A stretch of DNA of 64,000 nt from Thiocapsa sp. (GCF_018399035.1 NZ_CP073760.1:2108001-2172000); one strand, 5' to 3'. Shown: positions 17,123 to 30,695, counted from the first letter of the stretch. Numbers and translations are program-made. The notes: generated from the sequence alone by a model not told the origin.

Positions 17123-19195
17123 TCAGCTCGGCTCCGAAGGCCGTCCGAAGAGATACCCCGAGCCCCAATCAACCCCCAGCTCGACGAGCCGCTGCAAGGT
17201 GGCCTCGTCCTCGACCTGCTTGGCGATGGTCGTGATGCCGAGATCCTTCGCCGAGTGCTGAATCGCGGCCAAGATGGACCGCGCCCGCGCGGATTCGCCG
17301 GCCAACCGAATGAGGTTCACATCGAGCTGGATAAAGCTGACCGGGAGATGGATCAAAAAGCGAAACGACGAGGCGTCTCCCCCGTAGTCGCTCACCGCGA
17401 TCTTGCATCCCAGATCCAGCAGAGGCGCCAGCGCCCGCGCGATCTGCTCCGTCTCCGCCGTAATCTGTCGCTCGCTGAGCGTCAGCACTAGGGGCGGCGC
17501 ACCGTTTGCTGCCTTGGATACCCTGTCGAGCTCGCGCGCCAGGGTCTGCAGGATGTCCGGATGCCGCACCAAGTCCCCCGACAGGTGCACGAAGTCCAGC
17601 AGCGGGGTTGCACCGGATGCTTTGGAGGTTTTCAACCGAGCCGCAGTGGCACTCAGGAGCATGCTGTCGATGCGATGCAACAGTCCGAGCTGCTCGGCGA
17701 TGTCGATGAAGGAGGATGCAGCCAGGACGCGACCGTCCGCTGCGACGATACGGGCCAGCGACTCCTCGGCGACGACCCGTCGATCATGAAGCTCCACGAT
17801 GGGCTGAAACGCCGGAAGGATGCGCGCGGTCTGCAGCGCGGACTGCACCAGAACGGCCATCGAGACCGCGTAGACGCCGCTGTCGTGACCGTCGTAGCAG
17901 ACACGGTTCCGACCCGAATTCTTGGCATGGTAGAGGGCCATGTCGGCACGGGCCAACACATCTCTCGGATCCTTCTCCTCGGGTTGACAGGTCGCGAAGC
18001 CGATGCTCAAGGTCACCCGAATTTGTTGACCCTTGACCTCGATCGGCTGCGCGGAGACGCTCTCGCGGATGCGTTCGAGCCCGTTGCGCGCCTGGACCTC
18101 GCTGGTCTCGGGCAGCGCGATGACGAACTCCTCCCCGCCCCAGCGACCGAGCCAGTCGGCTTGCCGCACCTCCCGGCGCAGTGTCTCCGACACAGACTTC
18201 AACACCTCGTCGCCGACACCGTGGCCGTAGGCGTCGTTGACCAGCTTGAAGTGGTCGAGATCCAGAATCGCAAGACAGCAGGCCAGTCCCGAGCGCCGAC
18301 CCCGGGCATGGATCCGCTGAATCGATTGCCAGACCCCGCGCCGATTCAGCAACCCGGTCAACTCGTCATGGTCGACGAGGTACTCGAGCTTCAGCTCGGC
18401 GACCTTGCGCCGGGTGATGTCGATGTGGGTACCGGCAACCCGCATCGCCTTGCCGTCCGCGTCCCGCTCGTAGACCCGCGAACGGTCCTGGATCCAGACC
18501 CAATGCCCGTCACGATGACGCATTCGGTATTCCGCATCGAACCGATCGAGGTCGCCGTTCGTCACCTGCTCGGCAAGGGTCAGGACGCGGTCGCGATCAT
18601 CCGGGTGCAGCATCTGCCGCCAGCTTTGCAGGTCGACCTGAATCTCGCCGACGCCATAGCCGAGCTTGGCCAGATAGCGGGCATCGACCGTCACCTCCGG
18701 GGGCGATATGGAGCCGGTGTAAATACCGATATCGCCGCCTTCGACGGCAAGCTCGAGCCGTCTCGTCGCGTCCGCCAACGCCGCCTCGGCTGCTTTGCGC
18801 TCCGTCACGTCGCGCCCGACGCCGATGATGGCCGTGACCCGACCCTCGGCGTCCAGAACCGCGGTGTCCGACCAACCGAGCCAGCGCCAACCCCACACGG
18901 TCAAGGCACGCTGCTCGACATAGGTGTGATGCGGGGGCCGGCTAAGCTTCGTGATCGCCGCTGCGGTCTCCGCGCGGTCGTCCTCGTGGACGAGCGGCAT
19001 GAATGACCGGCCGAGCAGCTCGTCCCTGCTCTTACCGAAGGCCCGACAATAACTCGGGCTCACGAACGAGAAGCGACCCTCGGGGTCGATCTTAACCAGG
19101 AGATCCGTTTGGTTCTCGACAAGCAGACGATAGTCCTCGTCAGGCGTCTGGTCGGCACCCTGGGTCAAACTCTGCTTGGTCTCTTCCGGGGGCAT
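17123..19195 (-). CDS. PAS-PAS-GGDEF-(degenerate EAL) diguanylate cyclase
   Basis: About 690 residues, no membrane segment, so cytoplasmic. Two PAS/PAC sensor domains (about 22-135 and 145-265) precede a GGDEF domain with an intact G-G-E-E-F (353-357), D-L-D-H-F-K metal site and an R-x-x-D inhibitory site (R-Q-A-D, 344-347). It should make cyclic di-GMP from GTP. The C-terminal EAL domain (about 445-690) has lost catalytic residues: E-A-L is E-S-L and the D-D-F-G motif is S-D-Y-G, so it probably only binds ligand. The start is uncertain: ATG 19195 or ATG 19246, neither with a clear ribosome site. It follows tyrA by 223 bp. Confidence 0.85.
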   Translation of the reverse strand: MPPEETKQSLTQGADQTPDEDYRLLVENQTDLLVKIDPEGRFSFVSPSYCRAFGKSRDELLGRSFMPLVHEDDRAETAAAITKLSRPPHHTYVEQRALTVWGWRWLGWSDTAVLDAEGRVTAIIGVGRDVTERKAAEAALADATRRLELAVEGGDIGIYTGSISPPEVTVDARYLAKLGYGVGEIQVDLQSWRQMLHPDDRDRVLTLAEQVTNGDLDRFDAEYRMRHRDGHWVWIQDRSRVYERDADGKAMRVAGTHIDITRRKVAELKLEYLVDHDELTGLLNRRGVWQSIQRIHARGRRSGLACCLAILDLDHFKLVNDAYGHGVGDEVLKSVSETLRREVRQADWLGRWGGEEFVIALPETSEVQARNGLERIRESVSAQPIEVKGQQIRVTLSIGFATCQPEEKDPRDVLARADMALYHAKNSGRNRVCYDGHDSGVYAVSMAVLVQSALQTARILPAFQPIVELHDRRVVAEESLARIVAADGRVLAASSFIDIAEQLGLLHRIDSMLLSATAARLKTSKASGATPLLDFVHLSGDLVRHPDILQTLARELDRVSKAANGAPPLVLTLSERQITAETEQIARALAPLLDLGCKIAVSDYGGDASSFRFLIHLPVSFIQLDVNLIRLAGESARARSILAAIQHSAKDLGITTIAKQVEDEATLQRLVELGVDWGSGYLFGRPSEPS

Positions 19196-19418
19196 GAATC
19201 GGATCGCGCTGATAGTTACCGATCGCCGAGAAGGATAGCGCGCCATCGTGACGAGGTCGAGATCCAGCGACCGACAGACGCCTTTGAATCCAGTGTGAAT
19301 ATGCACGGAATCCGGTGTGAATGTGCCGGCGCGCCGCGCCAACCATCGGTTGCCGCACAAGGGCCTGGGCTCGGGTCGCTGACTCCTTCCGGATGCTCGG
19401 CCGCACGCGGACGTGCGA

Positions 19419-20291
19419 TCAATCGATCCGTGGCCCGTCCACATAGCGATCGCGCGCCGCCTTGGCGCGTTCGAAGATGGCCAGCAGGCCTTCGCCGTCG
19501 GCGCTGCGTATACTCTCGGCGAGATCGGTCATCTCGATGCCGAAGCGCGCCAGCATGGCGCTCAGGGCCTCGCGATTGGCGAGACAGATGTCGCGCCACA
19601 TGACCGGATTACTCGAAGCGATGCGAGTGAAGTCCCGGAAGCCACCGGCGGCATAGCGGAAGATCTCGTCGTTCTCGCGCATGCGCGCCAGCGCATCGAC
19701 CAGCCCGAAAGCGAGCATGTGTGGCAAATGGCTGGTGGCGGCGAGCACCTCGTCGTGATGTGCGACGGACATACAGGTGACTTCAGCCCCGCAGGTCTCC
19801 CACATCGCGGTGACGCGTGCGAGTGCATCGGCGTCGGTCTCGGGCAACGGGGTCAGGATAACGCGACGCTGCCGGTAGAGCTCGGCAACGGATGCCTCCA
19901 CGCCGCTGTGCTCCGTGCCGGCGATCGGGTGACCGGGGACCAAGCGCGGCGGAACTTGGCCGAAGACGCCGAGCGCATCCACCACCACGCTGCCTTTCAC
20001 ACTACCCCCATCGGTCACCACCGCAGCGGGGGCGAGCCGGTCGCGAATCGCCTCGAAGACCCCGCGCATGGCACCGAGCGGGACGGAGACGAACACCATG
20101 TCCGCGCCCGCGACCGCCTCGGCGGGATCCTGCGTCAGCAGATCCACGACACCCAGCTCGCGCGCCCGCTCGAGGTTGGCAAGCCCGCGTCCGCAGCCGA
20201 TGACCTGCCCCACGGCGCCGGCCTCGCGCAGGGCCCGGGCGAGGGATCCGCCGATCAGTCCAACCCCGATGATCGCCAGCCGCTCGATCAT
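19419..20291 (-). CDS. tyrA: Prephenate dehydrogenase
   Basis: A 290-residue single-domain TyrA converting prephenate to 4-hydroxyphenylpyruvate with NAD(P)+ in tyrosine synthesis. The Rossmann motif I-G-V-G-L-I-G-G-S is at residues 8-16, and P-G-H-P-I-A-G-T-E-H-S-G carries the catalytic His. It lacks a fused chorismate mutase or ACT domain. Its ATG overlaps the hisC stop by four bases (ATGA), so the two are translationally coupled; an HisC-type aminotransferase beside TyrA often also handles aromatic transamination. Confidence 0.93.
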   Translation of the reverse strand: MIERLAIIGVGLIGGSLARALREAGAVGQVIGCGRGLANLERARELGVVDLLTQDPAEAVAGADMVFVSVPLGAMRGVFEAIRDRLAPAAVVTDGGSVKGSVVVDALGVFGQVPPRLVPGHPIAGTEHSGVEASVAELYRQRRVILTPLPETDADALARVTAMWETCGAEVTCMSVAHHDEVLAATSHLPHMLAFGLVDALARMRENDEIFRYAAGGFRDFTRIASSNPVMWRDICLANREALSAMLARFGIEMTDLAESIRSADGEGLLAIFERAKAARDRYVDGPRID

Positions 20292-21400
20292 GACGCGAGC
20301 ACGTCCTCGAGTGCCGCAATGCAGCGGGCGTTCTCGGCCTCGAGACCGATGCTTATGCGTAGATGGTTGGGCAGACCGTAGTTGCCGACCGGTCGCACGA
20401 TGACGCCGCGTTTCAACAGGTCCTGGTTGACCGGGCCGGCCGGGCGGCCGACGTCGAGCGTGATGAAGTTGCCGACCGACGGGATGTACTCGAGCCCCAT
20501 TCGCTTGAAGGCATCGAGGTACTGCCGCATCCCCGCACGGTTGAGCTCGACCGAGGCACGCACATGCTCGCGATCGCCGATGGCTGCGGCCGCGGCGGCC
20601 TGAGCGAAGGCGTTGACGTTGAAGGGCTGACGCACCCGATTGAGCAGATCCGCCACCTGCGGATCACTGAGTCCGTAACCGACCCGCAGCGCGGCCAAAC
20701 CATGGGCCTTGGCGAAGGTTCGGGTCACGATGAGATTCGGAAAGTAATCGATCCAGTGTGTGGCATCCGGGAAGTCCGGCTCGCCGACATACTCGGTGTA
20801 AGCCTCGTCGACCACCACGATACAGGTGCGCGGCATGGCCCCGATGAATGACTTGAGCGGTGCGGCGGCCAGCCAGGTCCCGGTCGGATTGTTCGGATTG
20901 GCGATCCAGACCACGCGGGTCTTGTCCGTCACGAGACTCGCCAGCGCGTCGAGATCGTTCCCGTAGTCGCACGCCTTGGCAACACGTGCGCTCGCGCCGA
21001 CCGCTTGAGTCGAGATGGGATAGACCGCGAAGGCATGCTCGGAGAAGACCGACTCCACACCCGGATGCAGAAAGGTCCGTGCGATCAGGTCGAGCACGTC
21101 GTTCGATCCGTTCCCGATGGTGACCGCGCTCGGCGGGACACCGTGGAACTCGGCGAGCACGCGTCGCAGCTCGAAGCCGCCGCCATCGGGATACCGCCCG
21201 ATCTCGCCCATCAGGCCGGCGATCGCCTCGCGCGCCCGTGGGCCGGGGCCCAAGGGATTCTCGTTCGATGCCAGCTTCACCGAGTCGCGAATACCGAGCT
21301 CGCGCTCCAGCTCCGAAACCGGTTTGCCGGGGACGTAAGGGGTGAGCCCGGCAATTCCGGGGGCAGTCAGGGGCAGGAAGGGATTGTCGTGGACAGTCAT
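20288..21400 (-). CDS. hisC: Histidinol-phosphate / aromatic aminotransferase
   Basis: A 370-residue class I/II PLP aminotransferase of the HisC family. The Schiff-base lysine is K231 in R-T-F-A-K-A-H-G-L-A; N-P-N-N-P-T-G-T and D-E-A-Y are the PLP-contact motifs. HisC copies located between pheA and tyrA in proteobacteria commonly transaminate histidinol phosphate and also prephenate or arylpyruvates. The start ATG overlaps the stop of the upstream PIN-like toxin gene by four bases, so in this strain its translation seems tied to a toxin-antitoxin operon. It starts M-T-V-H-D-N-P-F and is full length. Confidence 0.92.
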   Translation of the reverse strand: MTVHDNPFLPLTAPGIAGLTPYVPGKPVSELERELGIRDSVKLASNENPLGPGPRAREAIAGLMGEIGRYPDGGGFELRRVLAEFHGVPPSAVTIGNGSNDVLDLIARTFLHPGVESVFSEHAFAVYPISTQAVGASARVAKACDYGNDLDALASLVTDKTRVVWIANPNNPTGTWLAAAPLKSFIGAMPRTCIVVVDEAYTEYVGEPDFPDATHWIDYFPNLIVTRTFAKAHGLAALRVGYGLSDPQVADLLNRVRQPFNVNAFAQAAAAAAIGDREHVRASVELNRAGMRQYLDAFKRMGLEYIPSVGNFITLDVGRPAGPVNQDLLKRGVIVRPVGNYGLPNHLRISIGLEAENARCIAALEDVLAS

Positions 21401-21882
21401 TGAGTTTCCAATCTCATGATAAACGCCTCGTAGAGGCCGTTGGACAGGTGAAACCCCCGTTCTTTCGCGTTCACGAGAATCTGCTTCGCGGAGCGCGAAT
21501 CCAAGATCTCGCGCTGGACCGCAAGCAACAGGACGCCGACCAATCCGAGCACAGGGATGCCCATCATCCGCGCGACCCGCCGTCCTTTCTTCTCGTCCAC
21601 GATCAGCGGCAGATGTCGCTGACGCGCCAACGCGAGGGCTTCGGCTTCTCCGGGATCGAGCAGGGTCCGAAGCTCGGCGAGCAGCGGCACCTCATCCACC
21701 GACACCACCTCGAGCCATGACCGCTGTGGTACGATCCCCGCGACATCGGGATCGCCGGCGAGCCATTCTCGGTAGACGGCATCCGGAAGCAACACCCGCT
21801 CGAAACAGCCGGCGAAGAGATCGAGTCGCTGTTGAGCCGCGAGCACGATCAGCGCAGTCGTATCGCTGACAACGATCGTCAT
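21397..21882 (-). CDS. PIN-like DUF3368 toxin
   Basis: A 161-residue protein with the DUF3368 pattern: V-V-S-D-T-T-A-L-I-V-L-A at the start (Asp of a PIN active site), E-A-E-A-L-A-L-A in the middle and L-P-L-I-V-D-E-K-K-G-R-R-V-A. These are the acidic residues expected of a PIN-like RNase. It abuts the antitoxin gene with no gap and its stop overlaps hisC (ATGA). Likely the toxin of a type II module; activity is inferred. Confidence 0.85.
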   Translation of the reverse strand: MTIVVSDTTALIVLAAQQRLDLFAGCFERVLLPDAVYREWLAGDPDVAGIVPQRSWLEVVSVDEVPLLAELRTLLDPGEAEALALARQRHLPLIVDEKKGRRVARMMGIPVLGLVGVLLLAVQREILDSRSAKQILVNAKERGFHLSNGLYEAFIMRLETQ

Positions 21883-22212
21883 TCAAGGACGGCCAAGCCG
21901 ACCCAGGGTCTCGAGCTCCTCCGCAAGATCGTAGTCGGCGATCGGGACACCAAGCTCGCCGAGCAATCCCATCATCTCTTCGCGCGACTTCTCGAACACC
22001 CGCGCCACCTGGCCCAAGCTCAGATCACCCGACTGGAAGGATCGGACGGCGATCCATTTTCGAAAACCAAGGTCGAGCAGCCTGTCATCGAAGGCGGCGG
22101 CAATTCCGATCGGCTTGCCGCGCCGCGTGATGAGCAGATATTCGCCGCGGTCGAGGGTCTGTCCGAGCAGGCTCGGATTGGTTTGGAGCGCTTTGATACC
22201 GATGGTTTCCAT
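21883..22212 (-). CDS. UPF0175-type antitoxin with Phd-like N-terminus
   Basis: A 109-residue protein. Residues 1-42 (I-G-I-K-A-L-Q-T-N-P, then L-L-I-T-R-R-G-K-P-I-G-I-A) resemble the DNA-binding part of Phd/YefM antitoxins. The rest (S-G-D-L-S-L-G-Q-V-A-R-V-F, then G-V-P-I-A-D-Y-D) is the UPF0175 domain usually paired with DUF3368 toxins. It should neutralise the toxin encoded directly after it and may autoregulate. The 169-bp gap to pheA is the likely promoter region. Confidence 0.85.
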   Translation of the reverse strand: METIGIKALQTNPSLLGQTLDRGEYLLITRRGKPIGIAAAFDDRLLDLGFRKWIAVRSFQSGDLSLGQVARVFEKSREEMMGLLGELGVPIADYDLAEELETLGRLGRP

Positions 22213-22381
22213 CGACCGGGTACTCCGTAAAAGGGGTATCCGAAGTATAGCAGAGCGATTTGACCGAACCGCCGGGGACGCGCAGCAGACAGCGTCTCGC
22301 GTCGATCATGCCCACATCCGTACATCGAATCGAACCCATCCGTGATCGAGCTGCCGGTCATACCGATCCGGGATCAATGGC

Positions 22382-23488
22382 CTAAAGGACCGCCAGCGGA
22401 TAAGACCCGAGCACCTTGAACAGCAGAGACGACTGTCTCAGGTTCTCCAGCGCGAGCGCGACCTTCGGGTCGTCCCGGTGGCCCATGATGTCGATGAAGA
22501 AGACGTAGTCCCAGATGCCGCGACGCGAAGGGCGCGACTCGATGCGGGTCATACTGATGCCGTGAGCGGCCAAGGGGGTCAGCAGGTTGTGGAGACCGCC
22601 GGCCTGGTTGCGGCAAGACAGCAGCAGGCTGCTCTTGTCCTGGCCCTGACCGCTGGGTCGCGCGTCCTGCTGGCCGATGACGAGGAAGCGGGTGGTATTG
22701 CCGGGCTCGTCCTCGATACGTTCGGCGAGCACCTTGAGCCCGTAGATCTCGGCGGCTTGGAGACCGGCGACGGCCGCGGCATCCTCTTCGGTCGCGGCGG
22801 TGCGCGCGGCCTCGGCGTTGCTGCCGACGGCGACGCGCTCGGCGTTCGGGAGATGGCGGTCGAGCCAGCCGCGGCACTGCGCCAGCGATTGCTGATGGGA
22901 ATAGAGGGTGCGGATGGCGCAAAGATCATCCGTCACACTCATCAGGTGATGATGGATCCGCAGACTCACCTCGCCCGTGATCATCAGGGGCGAGGTCATG
23001 AACATGTCCAGGGTGTGGCTCACCACGCCCTCGGTCGAGTTCTCGACCGGGACCACGCCGAAGTCGCACGAGCCGGCCTCGACCTCTCTGAAGATCTCGC
23101 CGATCGTGGCCAAGGCGAAGGTGTTGACCGAATGCCCGAAGTGCTTGATGGCCGCGGCCTGCGTGAAGGTCCCGGCCGGGCCAAGGAAGGCGACGTTGAG
23201 CGGACGCTCGAGCGCCAGGCAGGCGGACATGATCTCGCGGAACAGTCGGGCAACCTCTTCGCCGTCGAGCGGACCGGGATTGGCGGCCTTGATGCGACGC
23301 AGGACGGCGACCTCGCGCTCGGGCCGGTAGAACTGCACCTGATTGCCGTCGGCGGCCGTCTTGATATGAGCGACCTGTTGGGCGCAACGGGCACGCTCGC
23401 TGATCAGACCGAGCAGCTCCGAATCGATTGCATCGATCCGGTTCCGCACGTCCTCCAGTGCGTCGCCCTTGGCGCTCTCTTGTCCCAT
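22382..23488 (-). CDS. pheA: Bifunctional chorismate mutase / prephenate dehydratase (P-protein)
   Basis: A 368-residue fusion. Residues about 10-95 form the AroQ chorismate mutase (V-R-N-R-I-D-A-I-D-S-E-L-L, then R-E-x-x-V-L-R-R-I). Residues about 97-275 are prephenate dehydratase, with F-L-G-P-A-G-T-F-T and the catalytic N-T-T-R-F. The end is an ACT domain with G-G-L-H-N-L-L and the E-S-R-P phenylalanine-feedback motif. It makes phenylpyruvate. ATG 23488 overlaps the serA stop by one base (TGATG); the frame opens further upstream but only inside serA. Confidence 0.94.
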   Translation of the reverse strand: MGQESAKGDALEDVRNRIDAIDSELLGLISERARCAQQVAHIKTAADGNQVQFYRPEREVAVLRRIKAANPGPLDGEEVARLFREIMSACLALERPLNVAFLGPAGTFTQAAAIKHFGHSVNTFALATIGEIFREVEAGSCDFGVVPVENSTEGVVSHTLDMFMTSPLMITGEVSLRIHHHLMSVTDDLCAIRTLYSHQQSLAQCRGWLDRHLPNAERVAVGSNAEAARTAATEEDAAAVAGLQAAEIYGLKVLAERIEDEPGNTTRFLVIGQQDARPSGQGQDKSSLLLSCRNQAGGLHNLLTPLAAHGISMTRIESRPSRRGIWDYVFFIDIMGHRDDPKVALALENLRQSSLLFKVLGSYPLAVL

Positions 23489-24672
23489 CAGTCCGCGCGC
23501 TCCCGAGTCCCGAGACAGCGCACCGAGAGGACGCCGTCGATCGAGCGCAATTGCTCCACCGTGTCTTGCGAACAACGCCGGTCGATATCGATCAGCGTGA
23601 CCGCCACATTGCCGCGCGAGCGATTGAGCATATCCAGGATATTCAGTCCGGCGGCCGCCAAGTCGGTCGAGATCTGGCCGACCATGTTAGGCACGTTGCT
23701 GTTGACGATCGCCATGCGGTAGCCGCCGTTGCGCGGGAGATTGATCTCGGGAAAGTTGACCGAGTGGGTCACGTTGCCGTTCTCCAGATAATCGCGAACC
23801 TGCTCCGCGACCATGACGGCACAGTTCTCCTCCGCCTCCTTGGTCGAGGCACCCAGGTGCGGCAGGGTGATCACCCGCGGATGGTCTTTCAACAGGTTGC
23901 TCGGAAAATCGCAACAATAGGCGTAGAGGTGTCCCTGGTCCAGCGCGGTGACGACGGCGTCGTCGTCGATGATCCCGTCGCGGGAGAAGTTCAGCAGGAC
24001 AGCGCCCTTGCGCAGGATGCGCAGACGCTCGGCGTTGATCATGTGCCGAGTATCGGCCGTGAGCGGGACATGGAAGGTGACGAAATCCGAGCGCGAGAGC
24101 AGATCGTCGATGCTCAGCGCCGGCTGCACGTCGCTCTCGAGCTGCCAGGCGCGCTGGACCGTGATGGTCGGATCATAGCCGACGACGCGCATCCCGAGCG
24201 AGCGTGCCGCATTCGCGACCTTCACCCCGATCGCGCCGAGACCGATCACACCCAGGGTACGGCCCGGCAGCTCGAAGCCCACGAACTGCTTCTTGCCTGC
24301 CTCGACCGCCTGATGGATGGACGTGTCGTCGCCTTCGAGCTCACGCGCGAAGCGCCACGCCTGACCGATGTTGCGTGCCGCGATCAACATGCCGGCGATC
24401 ACCAGCTCCTTGACGGCATTGGCATTCGCGCCGGGTGCATTGAAGACCGCCACGCCGCGCGCCGTCATGGGCTCGACCGGGACGTTGTTGGTCCCGGCGC
24501 CGGCGCGCCCGATTGCCTGGACACTCGGCGGGATATCCGCCGCTTGCATCTTGGCCGAGCGCACCAGGATGGCATCCGGATGCGCGATCTCCGAGGCGAC
24601 CTCGTAGCGATCACGCGGCAACCGGTCGAGCCCGGCAACCGCGATGTTGTTGAGCGTTAGAATTTTGAACAC
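23488..24672 (-). CDS. serA: D-3-phosphoglycerate dehydrogenase
   Basis: A 394-residue SerA, first step of serine synthesis. The Rossmann motif G-V-I-G-L-G-A-I-G-V-K is near residue 144, with R and H of the catalytic R-E-H arrangement (N-F-S-R-D-G and L-P-H-L-G-A-S-T). A C-terminal ACT domain (from Y-R-M-A-I-V-N-S-N-V-P) indicates serine feedback. The start is a GTG at 24672 (V-F-K-I-L-T-L-N-N) with AGGA nine bases upstream; sequence further upstream in frame has no family character. It lies between serC and pheA and is translationally coupled to pheA. Confidence 0.93.
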   Translation of the reverse strand: MFKILTLNNIAVAGLDRLPRDRYEVASEIAHPDAILVRSAKMQAADIPPSVQAIGRAGAGTNNVPVEPMTARGVAVFNAPGANANAVKELVIAGMLIAARNIGQAWRFARELEGDDTSIHQAVEAGKKQFVGFELPGRTLGVIGLGAIGVKVANAARSLGMRVVGYDPTITVQRAWQLESDVQPALSIDDLLSRSDFVTFHVPLTADTRHMINAERLRILRKGAVLLNFSRDGIIDDDAVVTALDQGHLYAYCCDFPSNLLKDHPRVITLPHLGASTKEAEENCAVMVAEQVRDYLENGNVTHSVNFPEINLPRNGGYRMAIVNSNVPNMVGQISTDLAAAGLNILDMLNRSRGNVAVTLIDIDRRCSQDTVEQLRSIDGVLSVRCLGTRERAD

Positions 24673-24778
24673 TGAATCGCATCCTGAGTGATAAACGGAT
24701 GTTGGAGTAAGGGGCCGAGCGCCGAACGCGTCGAAAAGCCTTTGAGCCGACGCGATTCGGAATAACGAAATCTTTATC

Positions 24779-24865
24779 TGAACCGCGTCCGCGCCGAGGG
24801 CCGAGGTGACATACAGCGCCAAGCCAAAACCCAGACCGCGCATGTCACACCGAAGACGCGGTTCA
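24779..24865. repeat. Unit B element between serC and serA
   Basis: Ends TGAACCGCGTCC and AGACGCGGTTCA. The right end touches the serC stop codon directly. An AT-rich tract (AATAACGAAATCTTTAT) and a degenerate GACGCGATTC to its left look like the remains of a first unit. Confidence 0.75.
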
Positions 24866-25948
24866 TCAGCCGTGTTTGCGCTCGAACTCCTGCATGAAGC
24901 CGACCAGCGCCTCGACGCCTTCCTGCGGCATTGCATTGTAGATGCTTGCGCGCATACCGCCGACCGAGCGATGGCCCTTGAGCGTGGTCAGGTTGGCGGA
25001 CTTGGCCTCCTTGATGAAGGTGTCGTCCAGCTCGGGGGCGGCGAGCGTGAAGGGGACGTTCATCCAGGAGCGCGACGCCGGCTCGACCGGGTTCTTGTAG
25101 AAGCCCGAATCATCGATCGTCTTGTAGAGCAGCTCGGCCTTGCGGGCGTTGATCTCGCCCATCGCCGCGAGTCCGCCGAGGCCCTTCAACCACTCGAACA
25201 CCAGTCCGGCGAGATACCAGGCGTAGGTCGGCGGGGTGTTGTACATGGAGTCGTTCTCGGCCTGGACCTTGTAGTCCAGCATGGTCGGCGTCCCGGGCAG
25301 GGTCTGGCCGAGCAGGTCCTCGCGGACGATCACGATGACGAGGCCGGCAGGGCCGATGTTCTTCTGGGCACCGGCGTAGATGAGCCCGAAACGCGAGACG
25401 TCGATCGGGCGCGACAGGATGGTCGAGGACATGTCGGCGACCAATGGCTTGCCGGCCGTGTCCGGGACATAGGAGAACTCGACGCCCTCGATGGTCTCGT
25501 TGGGGGTGTAATGGACGTAGGCGGCATCGTCGCTCAGGGTCAGCTCGTCCTGACGCGGGGTACGGGTGAAACGTTCCGCTTCGGTGCTGGCGGCGATGTG
25601 GACTTGGCCATAGCGGCGCGCCTCGGAGATCGCCTTCTTGGACCAGGAGCCGGTGTTCAGATAGTCCGCGCTCGTCGCGCCGCGCAGCAGATTCATCGGG
25701 ATGGCCGCAAACTGGGTGGATGCCCCGCCCTGCAGGAACAAGACCTTGTAGTTGCTCGGGACCGCCAGAAGCTCACGCAGATCGGCCTCGGCCTGGGCCG
25801 CGATCGACATGAACTCCTTGCCGCGATGGCTCATCTCGGCGACACACATGCCACTGCCGCGCCATTCGAGCATCTCGTCGCGCGCCCTGCTCAGGACAGG
25901 CTCAGGAAGCATTGCAGGACCTGCGCTGAAGTTGTAAACCCGAGCCAT
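24866..25948 (-). CDS. serC: Phosphoserine aminotransferase
   Basis: A 360-residue PLP enzyme making 3-phosphoserine (and, in pyridoxine synthesis, phosphohydroxythreonine). It starts M-A-R-V-Y-N-F-S-A-G-P-A and has Q-G-G-A-S-T-Q-F and the PLP lysine K196 in Y-A-G-A-Q-K-N-I-G-P. GGAG lies eight bases before the ATG. A composite palindromic element sits only 13 bp upstream of the start, so any promoter must lie inside or beyond the element. Downstream, another unit abuts the stop. Order serC-serA-pheA-hisC-tyrA is common in gammaproteobacteria. Confidence 0.95.
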   Translation of the reverse strand: MARVYNFSAGPAMLPEPVLSRARDEMLEWRGSGMCVAEMSHRGKEFMSIAAQAEADLRELLAVPSNYKVLFLQGGASTQFAAIPMNLLRGATSADYLNTGSWSKKAISEARRYGQVHIAASTEAERFTRTPRQDELTLSDDAAYVHYTPNETIEGVEFSYVPDTAGKPLVADMSSTILSRPIDVSRFGLIYAGAQKNIGPAGLVIVIVREDLLGQTLPGTPTMLDYKVQAENDSMYNTPPTYAWYLAGLVFEWLKGLGGLAAMGEINARKAELLYKTIDDSGFYKNPVEPASRSWMNVPFTLAAPELDDTFIKEAKSANLTTLKGHRSVGGMRASIYNAMPQEGVEALVGFMQEFERKHG

Positions 25949-25961
25949 TCTGTGATCTCCG

Positions 25962-26154
25962 TTAAACCGCGCCCGGCGCGGTATGCGATGTTTTTGGATG
26001 GGATCGGCCCCGGCAGCCTTGACGACCGTTGGAGCCGGCGCGGTTTAAAATATTAAAAAACAGATCATTTGAAGCCGCGTCCCCGCTAAGGGCCGTGGAT
26101 GCGCCAAACGGCGAGCTCACTCGAAAATCAGCATCTCGCTCCGGACGCGGTTGA
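25962..26154. repeat. Composite palindromic element, copy 2
   Basis: Unit A (25962-26048), AT-rich spacer, unit B (26069-26154, right end CATCTCGCTCCGGACGCGG then TTGA). It is closest to copy 3 at 33413: both share GGTATGCGATGTTTTTGGAT and GATCGGCCCCGGC. It fills most of the space between gyrA and serC. Confidence 0.87.
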
Positions 26155-26342
26155 GTCTCGACAAAACGTTCGAGAGTCAAACCGCGAAGGCGCAAAGGGC
26201 GCGACGTGATTCAGGTTCCGATCTGTTGCGTCATCATGCCGATGGATGGCGTGGTTGTCGATTTTCCGGAGTCGTGCGTGAGCACCTCCGAAGACGCGCG
26301 TCCGTTGCCTTGCGCACGCCGAAAACCGGTCGACAACGCTTG

Positions 26343-30551
<4,209 letters not shown>

Positions 30552-30695
30552 GGGCGTGGTGAACCGACGTTGAGGCGTGCCGCGCGGAGCACCGAAACGG
30601 GCCGCGTTTGTACTGATGGTTAGCCGGTGAAGTTTACCACGCGGGGCACCCCTTCCCCATCCATAACGACCACTTTGTCGCCGATGCGCCCTGTT

